A stretch of 64,000 nucleotides of DNA, taken from Trichormus sp. NMC-1. GTDB taxonomy: Bacteria > Cyanobacteriota > Cyanobacteriia > Cyanobacteriales > Nostocaceae. The notes below the pieces were generated by a model, which was not told where the DNA came from, ran no database searches, and worked only from the letters and a program-made list of their open reading frames with translations. This document shows, one piece after another, positions 1 through 10,729 of this stretch. The stretch's first letter is position 1, and every line of letters starts with the position of its first letter. The DNA lies in assembly GCF_001858025.1 (NCBI RefSeq), contig NZ_LZQD01000004.1, positions 235,134 to 299,133 on the forward strand. Direction: 5' to 3'. A program made the position numbers and the translations under genes.

Positions 1-228
1 GTATAAATACTCATTAATACTTTGAATCATCCGCAGCGGATAGCGGGAAGATGGTAAGCGTTCCTCTAACTCAATCGCCATTGTATCAAGGGCGTTGAGA
101 TATTCTTCAGTATCAATATCTGGATATTCTTCTTGGGCAATATACAAAGCTGCCTTTGCCAAGTTGATACACTCGTCAGGTTGTTGAATCTCTTGGTAAA
201 AATACTGACGTGCTGACGAGAAATTCAT
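1..228 (-). CDS. SirB1-family (transglutaminase-like) protein, N-terminal 76 codons only
   Basis: This gene runs off the left edge. Reading leftwards from an ATG at 226-228, all 76 codons are open, starting MNFSSARQYFYQEIQQPDEC and later containing YIAQEEYPDIDTEEYL and RYPLRMIQSINEYLY. The pattern resembles the N-terminus of cyanobacterial SirB1-family proteins, which carry a helical N-terminal region before a transglutaminase-like/TPR part. The biochemical role of the family is not settled. The catalytic part, if any, lies outside the window. The call rests on remembered family similarity of the N-terminus; that the frame is coding is much surer than the family name. Confidence 0.6.
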   Translation of the reverse strand, partial: MNFSSARQYFYQEIQQPDECINLAKAALYIAQEEYPDIDTEEYLNALDTMAIELEERLPSSRYPLRMIQSINEYLY

Positions 229-2554
<2,326 letters not shown>

Positions 2555-2558
2555 TAGA

Positions 2559-2608
2559 GGGAACAGGGAACAGGGAACAGGGAACAGTAAATACTGTCAC
2601 CTGTCACC
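2559..2608. repeat. Heptamer tandem repeats between atpD and atpC
   Basis: GGGAACA is repeated four times in perfect register at 2559-2586, followed by two CTGTCAC units around 2595-2608. Such 7-bp short tandem repeats (STRR) are typical of heterocystous cyanobacteria. Here they lie inside a transcribed operon of an essential complex. Confidence 0.85.
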
Positions 2609-2640
2609 TGAACCCTATTACTAAGTAGAAACTAAAGAAT

Positions 2641-3054
2641 ATGACCCTGACTGTTCGTGTAATTGCTCCAGATAAAACAGTTTGGGATGCCCAAGCTGAA
2701 GAAGTAGTTTTGCCTAGTACTACTGGTCAATTAGGTATTTTGAGTGGACACGCGCCGCTGTTATCTGCCTTAGATATAGGTGTAATGCGGGTTCGCGCTA
2801 ACAAAAATCAAGATTGGCAAGCGATCGCACTTTTGGGCGGTTTTGCCGAAGTTGATGAAGACGAAGTGACTATCTTAGTCAACGGTGCTGAACGTGGTGA
2901 CAAAATCAACCAGGAAGAAGCCCGTACCGCTTACAACCAAGCACAAACTCTTCTAAATCAAGTACCCGCAGGCGACCGTCAAGCACAAATCCAAGCAACT
3001 AAAGTCTTTAAACGCGCTCGCGCTCGTTTTCAAGCCGCTGGCGGTTTGCTATAA
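2641..3054 (+). CDS. atpC: ATP synthase F1 subunit epsilon
   Basis: This 137-residue protein is the epsilon subunit of the F1 central stalk (atpE in chloroplast naming), which couples rotation and can inhibit ATP hydrolysis. The N-terminal beta-sandwich is recognisable from LTVRVIAPDKTVWDAQAEEV and LPSTTGQLGILSGHAPLLSA; the C-terminal two-helix part (NQEEARTAYNQAQTLLNQ and following) is present. It lies 86 bp after atpD on the same strand and should be cotranscribed with it. The ATG at 2641 is the natural start. Confidence 0.97.
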   Translation: MTLTVRVIAPDKTVWDAQAEEVVLPSTTGQLGILSGHAPLLSALDIGVMRVRANKNQDWQAIALLGGFAEVDEDEVTILVNGAERGDKINQEEARTAYNQAQTLLNQVPAGDRQAQIQATKVFKRARARFQAAGGLL

Positions 3055-3061
3055 AACAAAT

Positions 3062-3082
3062 CTCACACTTTCAAATTGTGAG
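3062..3082 (+). terminator. Hairpin after atpC
   Basis: CTCACA (3062-3067) pairs with TGTGAG (3077-3082), eight bases after the atpC stop, with a short T-rich stretch (3090-3094) a few bases downstream. It is a plausible but weak intrinsic terminator of the atp unit. Confidence 0.45.
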
Positions 3083-3102
3083 TGTGGGCTTTTGTCCAGT
3101 CT

Positions 3103-3135
3103 GTAGGGGTAAACCGCAATGCTATTTACCCCTAC
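3103..3135. repeat. Perfect 11-bp inverted repeat (dispersed palindrome)
   Basis: GTAGGGGTAAA (3103-3113) is the exact reverse complement of TTTACCCCTAC (3125-3135), with an 11-base loop. Related palindromes occur at 812-826 and 49743-49771, so this is a member of a dispersed family that may also stop transcription from the atp operon. Confidence 0.75.
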
Positions 3136-3187
3136 TGTATTTAAAGAATATTTCTGGCTTGTATAGCAGGTGACAGGTGACCTTTTT

Positions 3188-3233
3188 TTAATTGGAGCGT
3201 TCGCGCAGCGTCTCGTAGAGAAGCGACTTGACA
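3188..3233. repeat. Dispersed GC-rich repeat, copy 1
   Basis: The 46-bp segment reading TTAATTGGAGCGTTCGCGCA onwards to GACTTGACA recurs almost unchanged at 26566-26611. Degenerate relatives lie near 18284-18306 and 61345-61375. Its GC-rich core (TCGCGCAGCG) stands out from the AT-rich surroundings, and it lies in intergenic DNA, as repeats of this type do in Nostoc. Confidence 0.7.
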
Positions 3234-3314
3234 GTCTGAAGAGTCCTTTGGTATCTAGGTTTTATAATCAGTTGGTGTTCTAACCGCCCTGTCTGTTGCT
3301 CTATAACGTCTAAA

Positions 3315-4607
3315 TTAACCGAAAACTGCTGTAATCGGAATTTCAATCATAAATTCTGAGCCTCCTTCAGGAACAGCTTGGTACATCAAACTACCTTTGT
3401 GAATTTCAGTGATAATTTGGTGGCTAGTAAATAAGCCTAATCCAACACCTTTAGCAACTAATTTAGTAGTAAAAAATGGCTCAAATAGACGATCTTTATC
3501 TTCTTCAGTAATTCCGATCCCATTGTCTTTAATACTGATGATTGCTTTATTTTTCTGGGTAATATGTGTATGAATCCAAATTATGGGTTTGAATGAACTA
3601 TCAGTATCTGAATTTACTTTTAAATGCAGTGCATCAATAGCATTTAGGACAAGATTAGTTAACACTTGATTAAATAAATTTGTATAGCCCATAAATTCTG
3701 GTAAATCTTCATAGTTCTTGAAAATTTCCACGCTAACTAAACCATTTTTTAATTCCAGTTGATAGCGTAGAGTCATGAGAACGCTATCAATACTTTCATG
3801 AACATTAAAAGGTTGGATACCTGACTTATCAAGACGAGAGAAAATATGTAGAGCATGAACAACTGCACGAATTCGTTCTGCTCCAGTGCGAATAGAATTC
3901 ATTACTTTTGTAAAATCTGGAGTCAGAAATTCTAGTTCAATTTCTTCGATAAAATTTTTAATTTCGGGATTTGGATCTGGAAATGCTTTTTGATAAAGTT
4001 GAATAAGGCTAATTAGCTTTTCACTATATTCAGATGCAGGATTAAGATTACAAAGAATAAAACTGAGGGGGTTGTTAATTTCATGAGAAATTCCGGCAGC
4101 AATGCGACTTGCATTAAGTAGCTTTTCTTTTTGGACAAGTTCAGATTGAGCATTTTGTAATGCTAGTAGGGTATTTTCTAATTTATCATTACGAGCTTCT
4201 AGCTCTTTCTGTAAGTGTTGAAGCTTTAACTGAGTTTGAACTCTCACTAAAACCTCCTCTAAGTGAAATGGTTTAGTAATATAGTCAATACCTCCAACTT
4301 GAAATGCTCGAATCTTATCAGTAATATCATTACCAGCGCTTAAAAAAATAATGGGAATTGATTTATTTTTTGGGTCATGTTTTAAAAATTCGCATACTTC
4401 ATAACCCCCCATTTCTGGCATATTAATGTCTAAAAGTATCAAATCTGGCGGCAGTACCTGAACAGCCATTAATGCAGCTTGTCCATTGATTGCTTTGCGA
4501 ACTTGATAATTATGTTTTGATAAAAAATCAGCTAAAAATCTAATATTCTCAAGTTTGTCATCAACAATCAGAATATCCGCTATAAATACATTTTTTTGTA
4601 AACACAT
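3315..4607 (-). CDS. Response regulator-histidine kinase (REC-HisKA-HATPase)
   Basis: This 430-residue cytoplasmic protein has an N-terminal receiver domain (about 10-130; phospho-acceptor D60 in LILLDINMPE, K112 in ITKPF), then a coiled coil (130-165) and a transmitter. The transmitter has phospho-acceptor H175 (AAGISHEINNP), N box (NLVLNAIDAL), and G/F boxes (DNGIGI, LFEPFFTTK, GVGLGLF). It is the REC-first kinase type common in filamentous cyanobacteria, which can receive a phosphoryl group and pass it on. It is the last of three same-strand genes; the upstream response regulator ends 81 bp before it, and the ethylene-receptor-type kinase heads the group. Its target is unknown. Domain assignment is firm; the phosphorelay order is inference. 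Confidence 0.92.
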   Translation of the reverse strand: MCLQKNVFIADILIVDDKLENIRFLADFLSKHNYQVRKAINGQAALMAVQVLPPDLILLDINMPEMGGYEVCEFLKHDPKNKSIPIIFLSAGNDITDKIRAFQVGGIDYITKPFHLEEVLVRVQTQLKLQHLQKELEARNDKLENTLLALQNAQSELVQKEKLLNASRIAAGISHEINNPLSFILCNLNPASEYSEKLISLIQLYQKAFPDPNPEIKNFIEEIELEFLTPDFTKVMNSIRTGAERIRAVVHALHIFSRLDKSGIQPFNVHESIDSVLMTLRYQLELKNGLVSVEIFKNYEDLPEFMGYTNLFNQVLTNLVLNAIDALHLKVNSDTDSSFKPIIWIHTHITQKNKAIISIKDNGIGITEEDKDRLFEPFFTTKLVAKGVGLGLFTSHQIITEIHKGSLMYQAVPEGGSEFMIEIPITAVFG

Positions 4608-4688
4608 ATTGATTATTAAAAAAAACAGGTTGGAATTTTTAAGAAATGACGGACAAACCGGATTTCTATAATAAGGGCAAAACTTTTA

Positions 4689-5165
4689 TTATTCAATTGC
4701 TTTTTGCAGTTCCTTTATCTGGGCTTTGAGAAAATCAATTGTTTTTTGAGCCGTGATAATAGTTAATTGATGTTTAACCCGTGCCAACACCTCCTCGATA
4801 TACAATGGCTTGGTAATGTAGTCTGCACCACCAACTTGAAAAGCCTTTCCCTTATCGATCACATCTTCTGATGCACTTAAGAAAATGATGGGAATCTGGG
4901 CAGTTTTAGGGTTTGATTTCAGATATTCACAAACCTCATAGCCATTCATTTCTGGCATTCTGATATCTAATAAAATCAAACTGGGTGGAGATGCTTCAAC
5001 TGCTGTCAGCGCCATTGAGCCACTGATTGCTTTGCGGGTTTGGTATCCATTTTGCTCTAAAATAGTAGAGAGGAGACGAATATTTTCAAAAAAATCATCA
5101 ACAATCAAAATATTTATCGGGGTAGTTGGTAAGATAAATGTGTCTGGGTTACTTTGATTATTCAT
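4689..5165 (-). CDS. Single-domain response regulator
   Basis: This 158-residue protein is essentially one receiver domain (about 15-140) with acidic DD at 23-24, phospho-acceptor D67 (LILLDIRMPE) and K119 (ITKP), ending in a short coiled-coil tail. It has no DNA-binding output domain, so it probably acts by protein contact or as a phosphorelay intermediate. It starts 9 bp after the stop of the hybrid kinase gene and is clearly cotranscribed with it. Its receiver closely resembles that of the downstream REC-kinase (shared PEMxGYEVCE and FQVGGxDYITKP), suggesting gene duplication. Confidence 0.92.
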   Translation of the reverse strand: MNNQSNPDTFILPTTPINILIVDDFFENIRLLSTILEQNGYQTRKAISGSMALTAVEASPPSLILLDIRMPEMNGYEVCEYLKSNPKTAQIPIIFLSASEDVIDKGKAFQVGGADYITKPLYIEEVLARVKHQLTIITAQKTIDFLKAQIKELQKAIE

Positions 5166-5174
5166 AAATTTACC

Positions 5175-8100
5175 TTACATATGTTCTTGTATTGGTTGAG
5201 TCAATATCATAATTTGCTTGAACTGATAAGTTGAAATCAATTTAGTTAAAGCTGCGATTAGTAACGTGTGTTCAGGAGGAATTTGAGTAATGAGCTTAAG
5301 ACTATTAACATCATTACCTTGGGCAGATGCGAAGTATAATTGGTCAATCCATTCTCCTGGCATAATATCTAAAGCAGCCCGATCAAGAATAAAATTATCT
5401 GGCTTATTTAGTAAGTTAGGAGTAAATTTATTCACTGAATTAGGTGTATACAAATATTGTATTTGTAGATGCTGGGAAATAGTTTCCAGGATTTCTTCCC
5501 AGTGGAACGGTTTGCTGACAAAATCATCACAGCCAGCGGACAAACTTTCCTCTCGCTGTTCTGTAAAAGCACTGGCAGTGAGAGCAATAATTTTTGTAGG
5601 AGTTTGCATTTGGTTTAACTCTTGCTCCCTAATCCGAATTTGTCGAGTAGCTTCATAACCATCGAGGATAGGCATCTGCATATCCATAAAAATCAGGTGA
5701 GGTTGCCATTGCTGCCAGAGTGCGATCGCAATTTGCCCATTTTCAGCTTCTTGTACTTTAAAACCTAACCTGATCAAAATTTTGCCCAGTAGCAATCTGT
5801 TAGTAGAATTATCTTCAACAATCAGAATTCGATAGTTATGTCCAGGTTCAATACTAACTGTATGATCAACGGGGAAAGATTTGGAACTAGGCATTGGTTG
5901 AGCGAAACTAGCCTGAATGTGAAATGTGAAACAACTACCTTTACCCAACTCGCTACAAACAGTAATTTCACCACCCATTAATTGTACAAACTTCTGACTA
6001 ATCCGCAACCCTAAACCTGTTCCTTCTTTAGATTTCTGTCCGGCTCGTGTTTGTTGAAAGGCCTGAAATAAATCACCAATTTCTTCTGGAGCAATACCAA
6101 GTCCTGTATCTTCAACAGCAAAAAAGAGGGAGTGCTGAGTAGTCAGTAATTCGGTATCACCCTCTGATAACTGCCGATTTCTAATTCGCAGAGTTACGCT
6201 TCCTTGCTCTGTAAACTTGATAGCATTACCTAACAAGTTAATTAGTACCTGACGGAGTTTGTTTTCATCAGCTTTGATATAATTAGGGACATCAACATCA
6301 CAGTCAAAACTCAGTTCTAAACCTTTCGATTCTGCTTTTAGTTGCAACATAGCTTCCAAACTAGTCAGCAATTGGTACAGATCAAACTCTGTTTCATAAA
6401 GTGTGGTTCGTCCCGCTTCAATTTTTGACATTTCCAGGACATCATTAATTAATCCCAGCAAATGTTCACCACTGTTGTTAATTATTTCGATATACCGTTG
6501 ATGATCAAAAGTTAAAGATTGGTCTTGTTGCATTAACTGAGTAAAACCGAGAATAGCATTAAGTGGAGTACGCAATTCATGGCTCATATTAGCTAGAAAC
6601 TCACTTTTAGCCCGGTTAGCAGCGTCTGCGGCTTCTTTAGCTCGTTTGAGTTCTTCTGCTTGTTGTTGCGTTTGAGCAAATAGTTCTGCTTGTTGTACAG
6701 CCACTCCCAGTTGATTGCCAATTTGGGTAATAATTCCGATTTCTGATTCTTGCCACTGTCGGGGGTTGCCATTTTGATAAACTGCTAACAAACCCCAGAG
6801 TTTTTTACCGCAAAAAATGGGTGTGATGATGTAAGCTCGTGCTTGTAACTCTTCGAGAAGATGAAGATAACAGGGATTGAATCCGGCTGTGTAAATATCC
6901 GTGACACAGCAATAACTATTTTTTTGACGATAAATACCGCCTTCATTCTCCTGTAAATAAGTATCACGATTCAAAACCTCGGAACTGCTGAGTTGAGTTG
7001 TGATACAATTGCTATCTTCAACAGCAACTTGGGTGAGTTGGGGATCATTTGCCCGTAAGGGAAGCAATCTATTCCAAGACTCCGCGACAGACTCAGAAAC
7101 GAATTCCCCACTCCAGTCTGGTTTAAAGCGGTAAATCAGAACGCGATCGCACTTAACAGTTTGGCGTAATTCAGTCGTGGTGACATTGAAAATCGATTCC
7201 AGGTTTAGGGTTTGACGCATTCGCAGAATTACGCCGTTAATTGCCTTTTCTCTTTCTGCCATTTCTCTCATGGCAGTTTCTGCTGTGCTTCTTTCCCTAA
7301 CTTCGACTTCTAAGGCGTTATTGGCGGCCACAAGTTCAGCAGTGCGTTCTTGCACCCGGAATTCTAGTTCTTGATAAGCTTGGTGTTTCTCTTCCTCTGC
7401 CCATTTGCGTTGTAGTTCAGCAGAAGCCCGTGCTGCAAAAACCTTGAGAAGGTCTTTATGGCGATCGTTTGCTATAAAGGGTTTGACATCAACGATACAC
7501 AGGTTGCCAATTACATTTTGATTGATATCGACTAATGGAACGCCTAGGTAGCTTTCGGCATTTAACCTTTCAATCAGTGCATTACCGGGGAATATCTCTT
7601 GCAAGCCACTAGGATAGGCACACAGCATATTTTTTTGAACTACATTCTTGCAAGGAGTGTTAATCAGTTCATATTCAAAATTTTCTGCTATATGATCTAC
7701 ATTCCAAACATTAATACTCCGCAGCTTTTGTAAGGAGTTATCAACTGTTTCAAACACTATGGCGTAGGCAACATCGATTGCTGTGGCTAGGTTTTCGACT
7801 AAAGCGGGAAAAAATTCCTCTCCAGTTACAGAAGCAGTACCGGATACAATCATTTGCAGAGTTTCTTCGGTGCGTTGCCGTTCTGTTATTTGCTTTTGTA
7901 ACTCTCTATTGATAGCTTCTAGTTGTTCTGGTGTTCGCAATGCCAAAAATTCTGGTAGGAGTTCCACCAGTTGTAACGCTGTATAACAAGAAACTAAAGC
8001 AGTGAAGGCGCGTTCAATGGCAGAAATCCAGTAGTAGGGATACCAAAGTGTTAAAATATCCAAGAGATGCCCCGTCCCACAGAGGATAATAAATGCCCCA

Positions 8101-8312
8101 AATAAGATAAAGACTTTGGAAAAAGGCATATCACTTCGTTTGCGGACAAAGTAGATTAGCATTGCTGGAATAGAAAAATAAGCGATCGCAATTAGCGCGT
8201 CACTAACTACATACAAACCTACTAGGGGAGTTTGCCAGAGATAGCAATGCCCATGCGGCATATAGGCACGGGACAATAAAATATTTTCCAAGAATTCCAA
8301 TATTGCTGACAT
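5175..8312 (-). CDS. Ethylene-receptor-type hybrid histidine kinase (EBD-GAF-GAF-HisKA-HATPase-REC)
   Basis: This 1045-residue membrane sensor has an N-terminal three-helix domain (about 28-115) matching plant ETR1 and the Synechocystis Slr1212 type. D38, Y45, I75, C78, G79 and H82 correspond to ETR1 D25, Y32, I62, C65, G66 and H69 at one constant offset of 13; C78 and H82 would bind the Cu(I) cofactor. A GAF domain follows (about 155-300), then a coiled coil (305-355) and a second, phytochrome-like GAF (about 360-545) with C481 in [10 protein letters not shown], where bilin-binding GAFs usually have Cys-His. The kinase has H578 ([12 protein letters not shown]) and an intact HATPase. The receiver has D877 (IFMDMQMP), followed by a conserved but unnamed C-terminal segment (about 965-1045). 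It heads an operon with two further two-component proteins. Ethylene binding and light sensing are inferences. Confidence 0.9.
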   Translation of the reverse strand: MSAILEFLENILLSRAYMPHGHCYLWQTPLVGLYVVSDALIAIAYFSIPAMLIYFVRKRSDMPFSKVFILFGAFIILCGTGHLLDILTLWYPYYWISAIERAFTALVSCYTALQLVELLPEFLALRTPEQLEAINRELQKQITERQRTEETLQMIVSGTASVTGEEFFPALVENLATAIDVAYAIVFETVDNSLQKLRSINVWNVDHIAENFEYELINTPCKNVVQKNMLCAYPSGLQEIFPGNALIERLNAESYLGVPLVDINQNVIGNLCIVDVKPFIANDRHKDLLKVFAARASAELQRKWAEEEKHQAYQELEFRVQERTAELVAANNALEVEVRERSTAETAMREMAEREKAINGVILRMRQTLNLESIFNVTTTELRQTVKCDRVLIYRFKPDWSGEFVSESVAESWNRLLPLRANDPQLTQVAVEDSNCITTQLSSSEVLNRDTYLQENEGGIYRQKNSYCCVTDIYTAGFNPCYLHLLEELQARAYIITPIFCGKKLWGLLAVYQNGNPRQWQESEIGIITQIGNQLGVAVQQAELFAQTQQQAEELKRAKEAADAANRAKSEFLANMSHELRTPLNAILGFTQLMQQDQSLTFDHQRYIEIINNSGEHLLGLINDVLEMSKIEAGRTTLYETEFDLYQLLTSLEAMLQLKAESKGLELSFDCDVDVPNYIKADENKLRQVLINLLGNAIKFTEQGSVTLRIRNRQLSEGDTELLTTQHSLFFAVEDTGLGIAPEEIGDLFQAFQQTRAGQKSKEGTGLGLRISQKFVQLMGGEITVCSELGKGSCFTFHIQASFAQPMPSSKSFPVDHTVSIEPGHNYRILIVEDNSTNRLLLGKILIRLGFKVQEAENGQIAIALWQQWQPHLIFMDMQMPILDGYEATRQIRIREQELNQMQTPTKIIALTASAFTEQREESLSAGCDDFVSKPFHWEEILETISQHLQIQYLYTPNSVNKFTPNLLNKPDNFILDRAALDIMPGEWIDQLYFASAQGNDVNSLKLITQIPPEHTLLIAALTKLISTYQFKQIMILTQPIQEHM

Positions 8313-8853
8313 AATTTAGCCTTGCTGTCCTAAACCTAAAAAGTCATGGTAAATAACAGAAATTAGGGAGGATAGGGGATGGGATTTTTTTTAGTAGCAA
8401 GAATGTTTAAATTTTTACTGTTTTAAATTGTTACAGAATCAAATCTAAAAAACCAGCACCGATGGAACTTTAAGCTGGTAATTTAATAATCGGCACAGGA
8501 ATTTTATTTTTCAGAAAAGAAAGATTAATACAATCAGCTACTAATCTAGGTGGTCACTCGATTTTAGATTTTGGATTTATGATTTTGGATTGACTCCACC
8601 AAACAAGTGTAGAGCTTGAAAATTTTGGATTTGGGATTTACGTTAGCGAAGCGTACACAGCGCAGCGAGTATTTTTCCGTCAGTAGAGGACGGGGAACCT
8701 ATACCAAATTTTTTTTAATCTAAAATCTAAAATCTAAAATCTAAAATTCCTGGTCAATTTCCCCCAATTTCTTGTGTTATTCAAAAATTGTCTTCTTCAA
8801 AGCAAACTCCTGAAAGTTTTTAACATCAGGTACAGCAATTAACAGATAAGTGA
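8313..8853. other. Intergenic region upstream of the kinase operon, with tandem repeats
   Basis: No intact gene is visible. It must hold the kinase operon promoter near 8313-8450. A 26-codon open stretch on the minus strand (about 8473-8550), ending in a stop, reads like the C-terminal tail of a lost protein but I cannot name it. TCTAAAA is repeated four times at 8719-8746, and degenerate copies of TTTTGGATT-type repeats lie around 8565-8640. A GC-rich dispersed-repeat fragment is at about 8641-8670. Confidence 0.6.
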
Positions 8854-9111
8854 TGGGATGTTAACATTGATGAATTAATTAGCACACTGTCAGGTCATTC
8901 CTGGTCGGTAGTGGCTGTAGCCTTTAGTCCTGATGGTGAAACGCTGATAAGTGGCAGTTAGGATAAAACAATCAAAATTTGGCTCCTTAGCACAAAAAAA
9001 GAAATTGCTAGTCTTGCAGGTCATACAGACTAAATATCCAGCGTTGCCATCAACCATGATGGAGTATTGATTGCCAGTGGCAGCAAAGACCAGACAATCA
9101 AATTGTGGCAC
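8854..9111 (+). pseudogene. WD40-repeat protein remnant with two in-frame stops
   Basis: One frame reads as two consecutive WD40 blades: LSGHSWSVVAVAFSPDGETL then ISGS, a TAG stop at 8959-8961, DKTIKIW, then LAGHTD, a TAA stop at 9031-9033, and ISSVAINHDGVLIASGSKDQ with TIKLWH. GH, SPDG and IKIW/IKLW signatures are all in register, so this was coding and is now broken. Both ends are lost: a stop lies just upstream and a heptamer repeat array starts directly downstream at 9113. It is probably a leftover of a large WD40 beta-propeller gene, which are numerous in Nostoc. Confidence 0.85.
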
Positions 9112-9112
9112 A

Positions 9113-9140
9113 GGGGACTGGGGACTGGGGACTGGGGACT
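9113..9140. repeat. Heptamer tandem repeat (GGGGACT)x4
   Basis: Four perfect head-to-tail GGGGACT units begin immediately after the broken WD40 frame, another STRR array. The following 9141-9200 holds degenerate ACCCATTACCAA-type repeats. Confidence 0.9.
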
Positions 9141-9210
9141 GGTGATTGGTGATAATTTTACTTAATTACCCATTACCAACCACCAATTACCCATTATCAA
9201 CTTAAAATAA

Positions 9211-9510
9211 TCAGGCGCTACCAGTGAAGGCAACTTCTGGAAATTTCAACTGCGCTTCTGCCATTGGACGGTTTCTGCCTTCCTCTTGCCAGTAGTTAAT
9301 CACTTCTGTGGCTTTGTTTAGCAACTCCACGCGATCAACATCTGTAATCCAGTGTTTGGATTCTAACTCTTTTTTTAGCTCTTCCCAGGCATCATTTCTG
9401 GGCCAGAAAAAGTATTTGGTCAAAGGACTGGTTCCTTTACCAACAACCTGATCGACTGCTAGAGCGACGTTCTCATCTAACCAGAGAATTTTTAAAATGA
9501 ACTTGGTCAA
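9211..9510 (-). CDS. ycf65: Plastid-specific ribosomal protein 3 / Ycf65 homologue (30S protein cS23)
   Basis: This 99-residue protein starts [20 protein letters not shown] and contains [34 protein letters not shown] and the tail NYWQEEGRN. These are the hallmarks of the PSRP-3/Ycf65 family, a small-subunit ribosomal protein found in cyanobacteria and plastids but not in E. coli. Length is normal. It is a single gene, divergent from the HAD hydrolase at 9656 across 145 bp that must contain both promoters. Confidence 0.93.
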   Translation of the reverse strand: MTKFILKILWLDENVALAVDQVVGKGTSPLTKYFFWPRNDAWEELKKELESKHWITDVDRVELLNKATEVINYWQEEGRNRPMAEAQLKFPEVAFTGSA

Positions 9511-9655
9511 TTACACCTCCCGGAAAAATCCGGCTATTACATTACTAAAGTTAGCGATACTTGCGGCGGGCTACACCGACGCTTATTTTAACGCAAACTC
9601 TGACCAATTGACCAATGAGAATTTATGATGAAGATTCCAGTTTGTAGTTGCTTCC

Positions 9656-10447
9656 ATGACCAAACAAACAAACACAATAGTCGTTTTTGATATAGATGGG
9701 GTCATCCGCGATGTCGGAGGCTCATATCGTCGCGCTTTAGCAGACACCGTAGAGCATTTTACCGACCAGGCTTATCGTCCCACACCTGTAGACATCGATA
9801 ACCTGAAATCAGAAGGGATTTGGAATAACGATTGGGAAGCCTCCCAAGAATTTATTTACCGTTACTTAGAAACCCAAGGACAAAACCGCGCTCAACTGCA
9901 ATTAGATTATGAAATCATCGTTACCTATTTTCAAACTCGTTACCGAGGCACAGATTCAGAAAATTGGAACGGGTATATTTGTAACGAACCTTTATTAGCA
10001 CAGCCTAGTTATTTTCAACAACTAACCCAATCTGGTATTTGTTGGGGATTTTTCAGTGGTGCTACGCGCGGTTCTGCTACCTATGTCTTAGAAAAACGCT
10101 TAGGTTTACAGTCTCCTGTCTTGATAGCAATGGAAGACGCACCTGGTAAACCTGATCCTACAGGACTTTTTGCCACCATTAGCGTATTAGAAAATGGACT
10201 TGATCAAAAACCAACTGTTGTCTATGTCGGTGATACGGTAGCAGATATGTACACCGTCGAAAAAGCGCGGAATTTAGATAATTCTCGCACTTGGCTGGCT
10301 GTGGGAGTTTTACCTCCTCATGTACAGGAAACTGCACCACGTCGTGATGCTTATGCGGAGACACTAATTCAAGCAGGGGCAAATATAGTATTGAGTAATG
10401 TACAGGAATTGACTTTCAAGCAGATTAAGGAATTGCAAAGAAAATAA
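9656..10447 (+). CDS. HAD-superfamily hydrolase (TIGR01548-like)
   Basis: This 263-residue HAD hydrolase has motif I VVFDIDGVIRD with nucleophile D12 and acid/base D14, a helical cap insertion (about 25-120), motif II in WGFFSGATRGS, the lysine of motif III in APGKPDPTG, and motif IV VYVGDTVADM. It most resembles the TIGR01548 group of HAD-IA phosphatases found in cyanobacteria, whose substrate is not established here. Start ATG at 9656 follows GTTGCTTCC, with no strong ribosome site. It stands alone and divergent from ycf65. Confidence 0.88.
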   Translation: MTKQTNTIVVFDIDGVIRDVGGSYRRALADTVEHFTDQAYRPTPVDIDNLKSEGIWNNDWEASQEFIYRYLETQGQNRAQLQLDYEIIVTYFQTRYRGTDSENWNGYICNEPLLAQPSYFQQLTQSGICWGFFSGATRGSATYVLEKRLGLQSPVLIAMEDAPGKPDPTGLFATISVLENGLDQKPTVVYVGDTVADMYTVEKARNLDNSRTWLAVGVLPPHVQETAPRRDAYAETLIQAGANIVLSNVQELTFKQIKELQRK

Positions 10448-10729
10448 ATGTTCTAAGATTAATTTCTAAGATGAATCAAGTAACAGGTGCATACAGTAGA
10501 ATTCAGGAGTTAGGAGAAAGAGAGGACACGGGGAAAGAGGAAAACTCACCACGGGTTAAAAGCCTTGCTACCGCTCTAATCACAGCCATAGACGCAGGGC
10601 TTTACACCACTTAGCACCAAAGCGGAGTTAGGAGTAAAATCCCCTTTATCTTTGATTTTTGGTTGAAATTGTCTACTTCGTGCAATCTGCTGTAAATCAT
10701 TTGCTCTGAATTATTGGGAGAAGAATAAA

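Noticed and set aside
6570-6960. Second GAF of the ethylene-type kinase as a DXCF-type cyanobacteriochrome
   Set aside because: The C481 site is there but no DXCF motif is found at the expected distance upstream, and the following residue is Tyr, not His. I keep only a tentative bilin-site remark.
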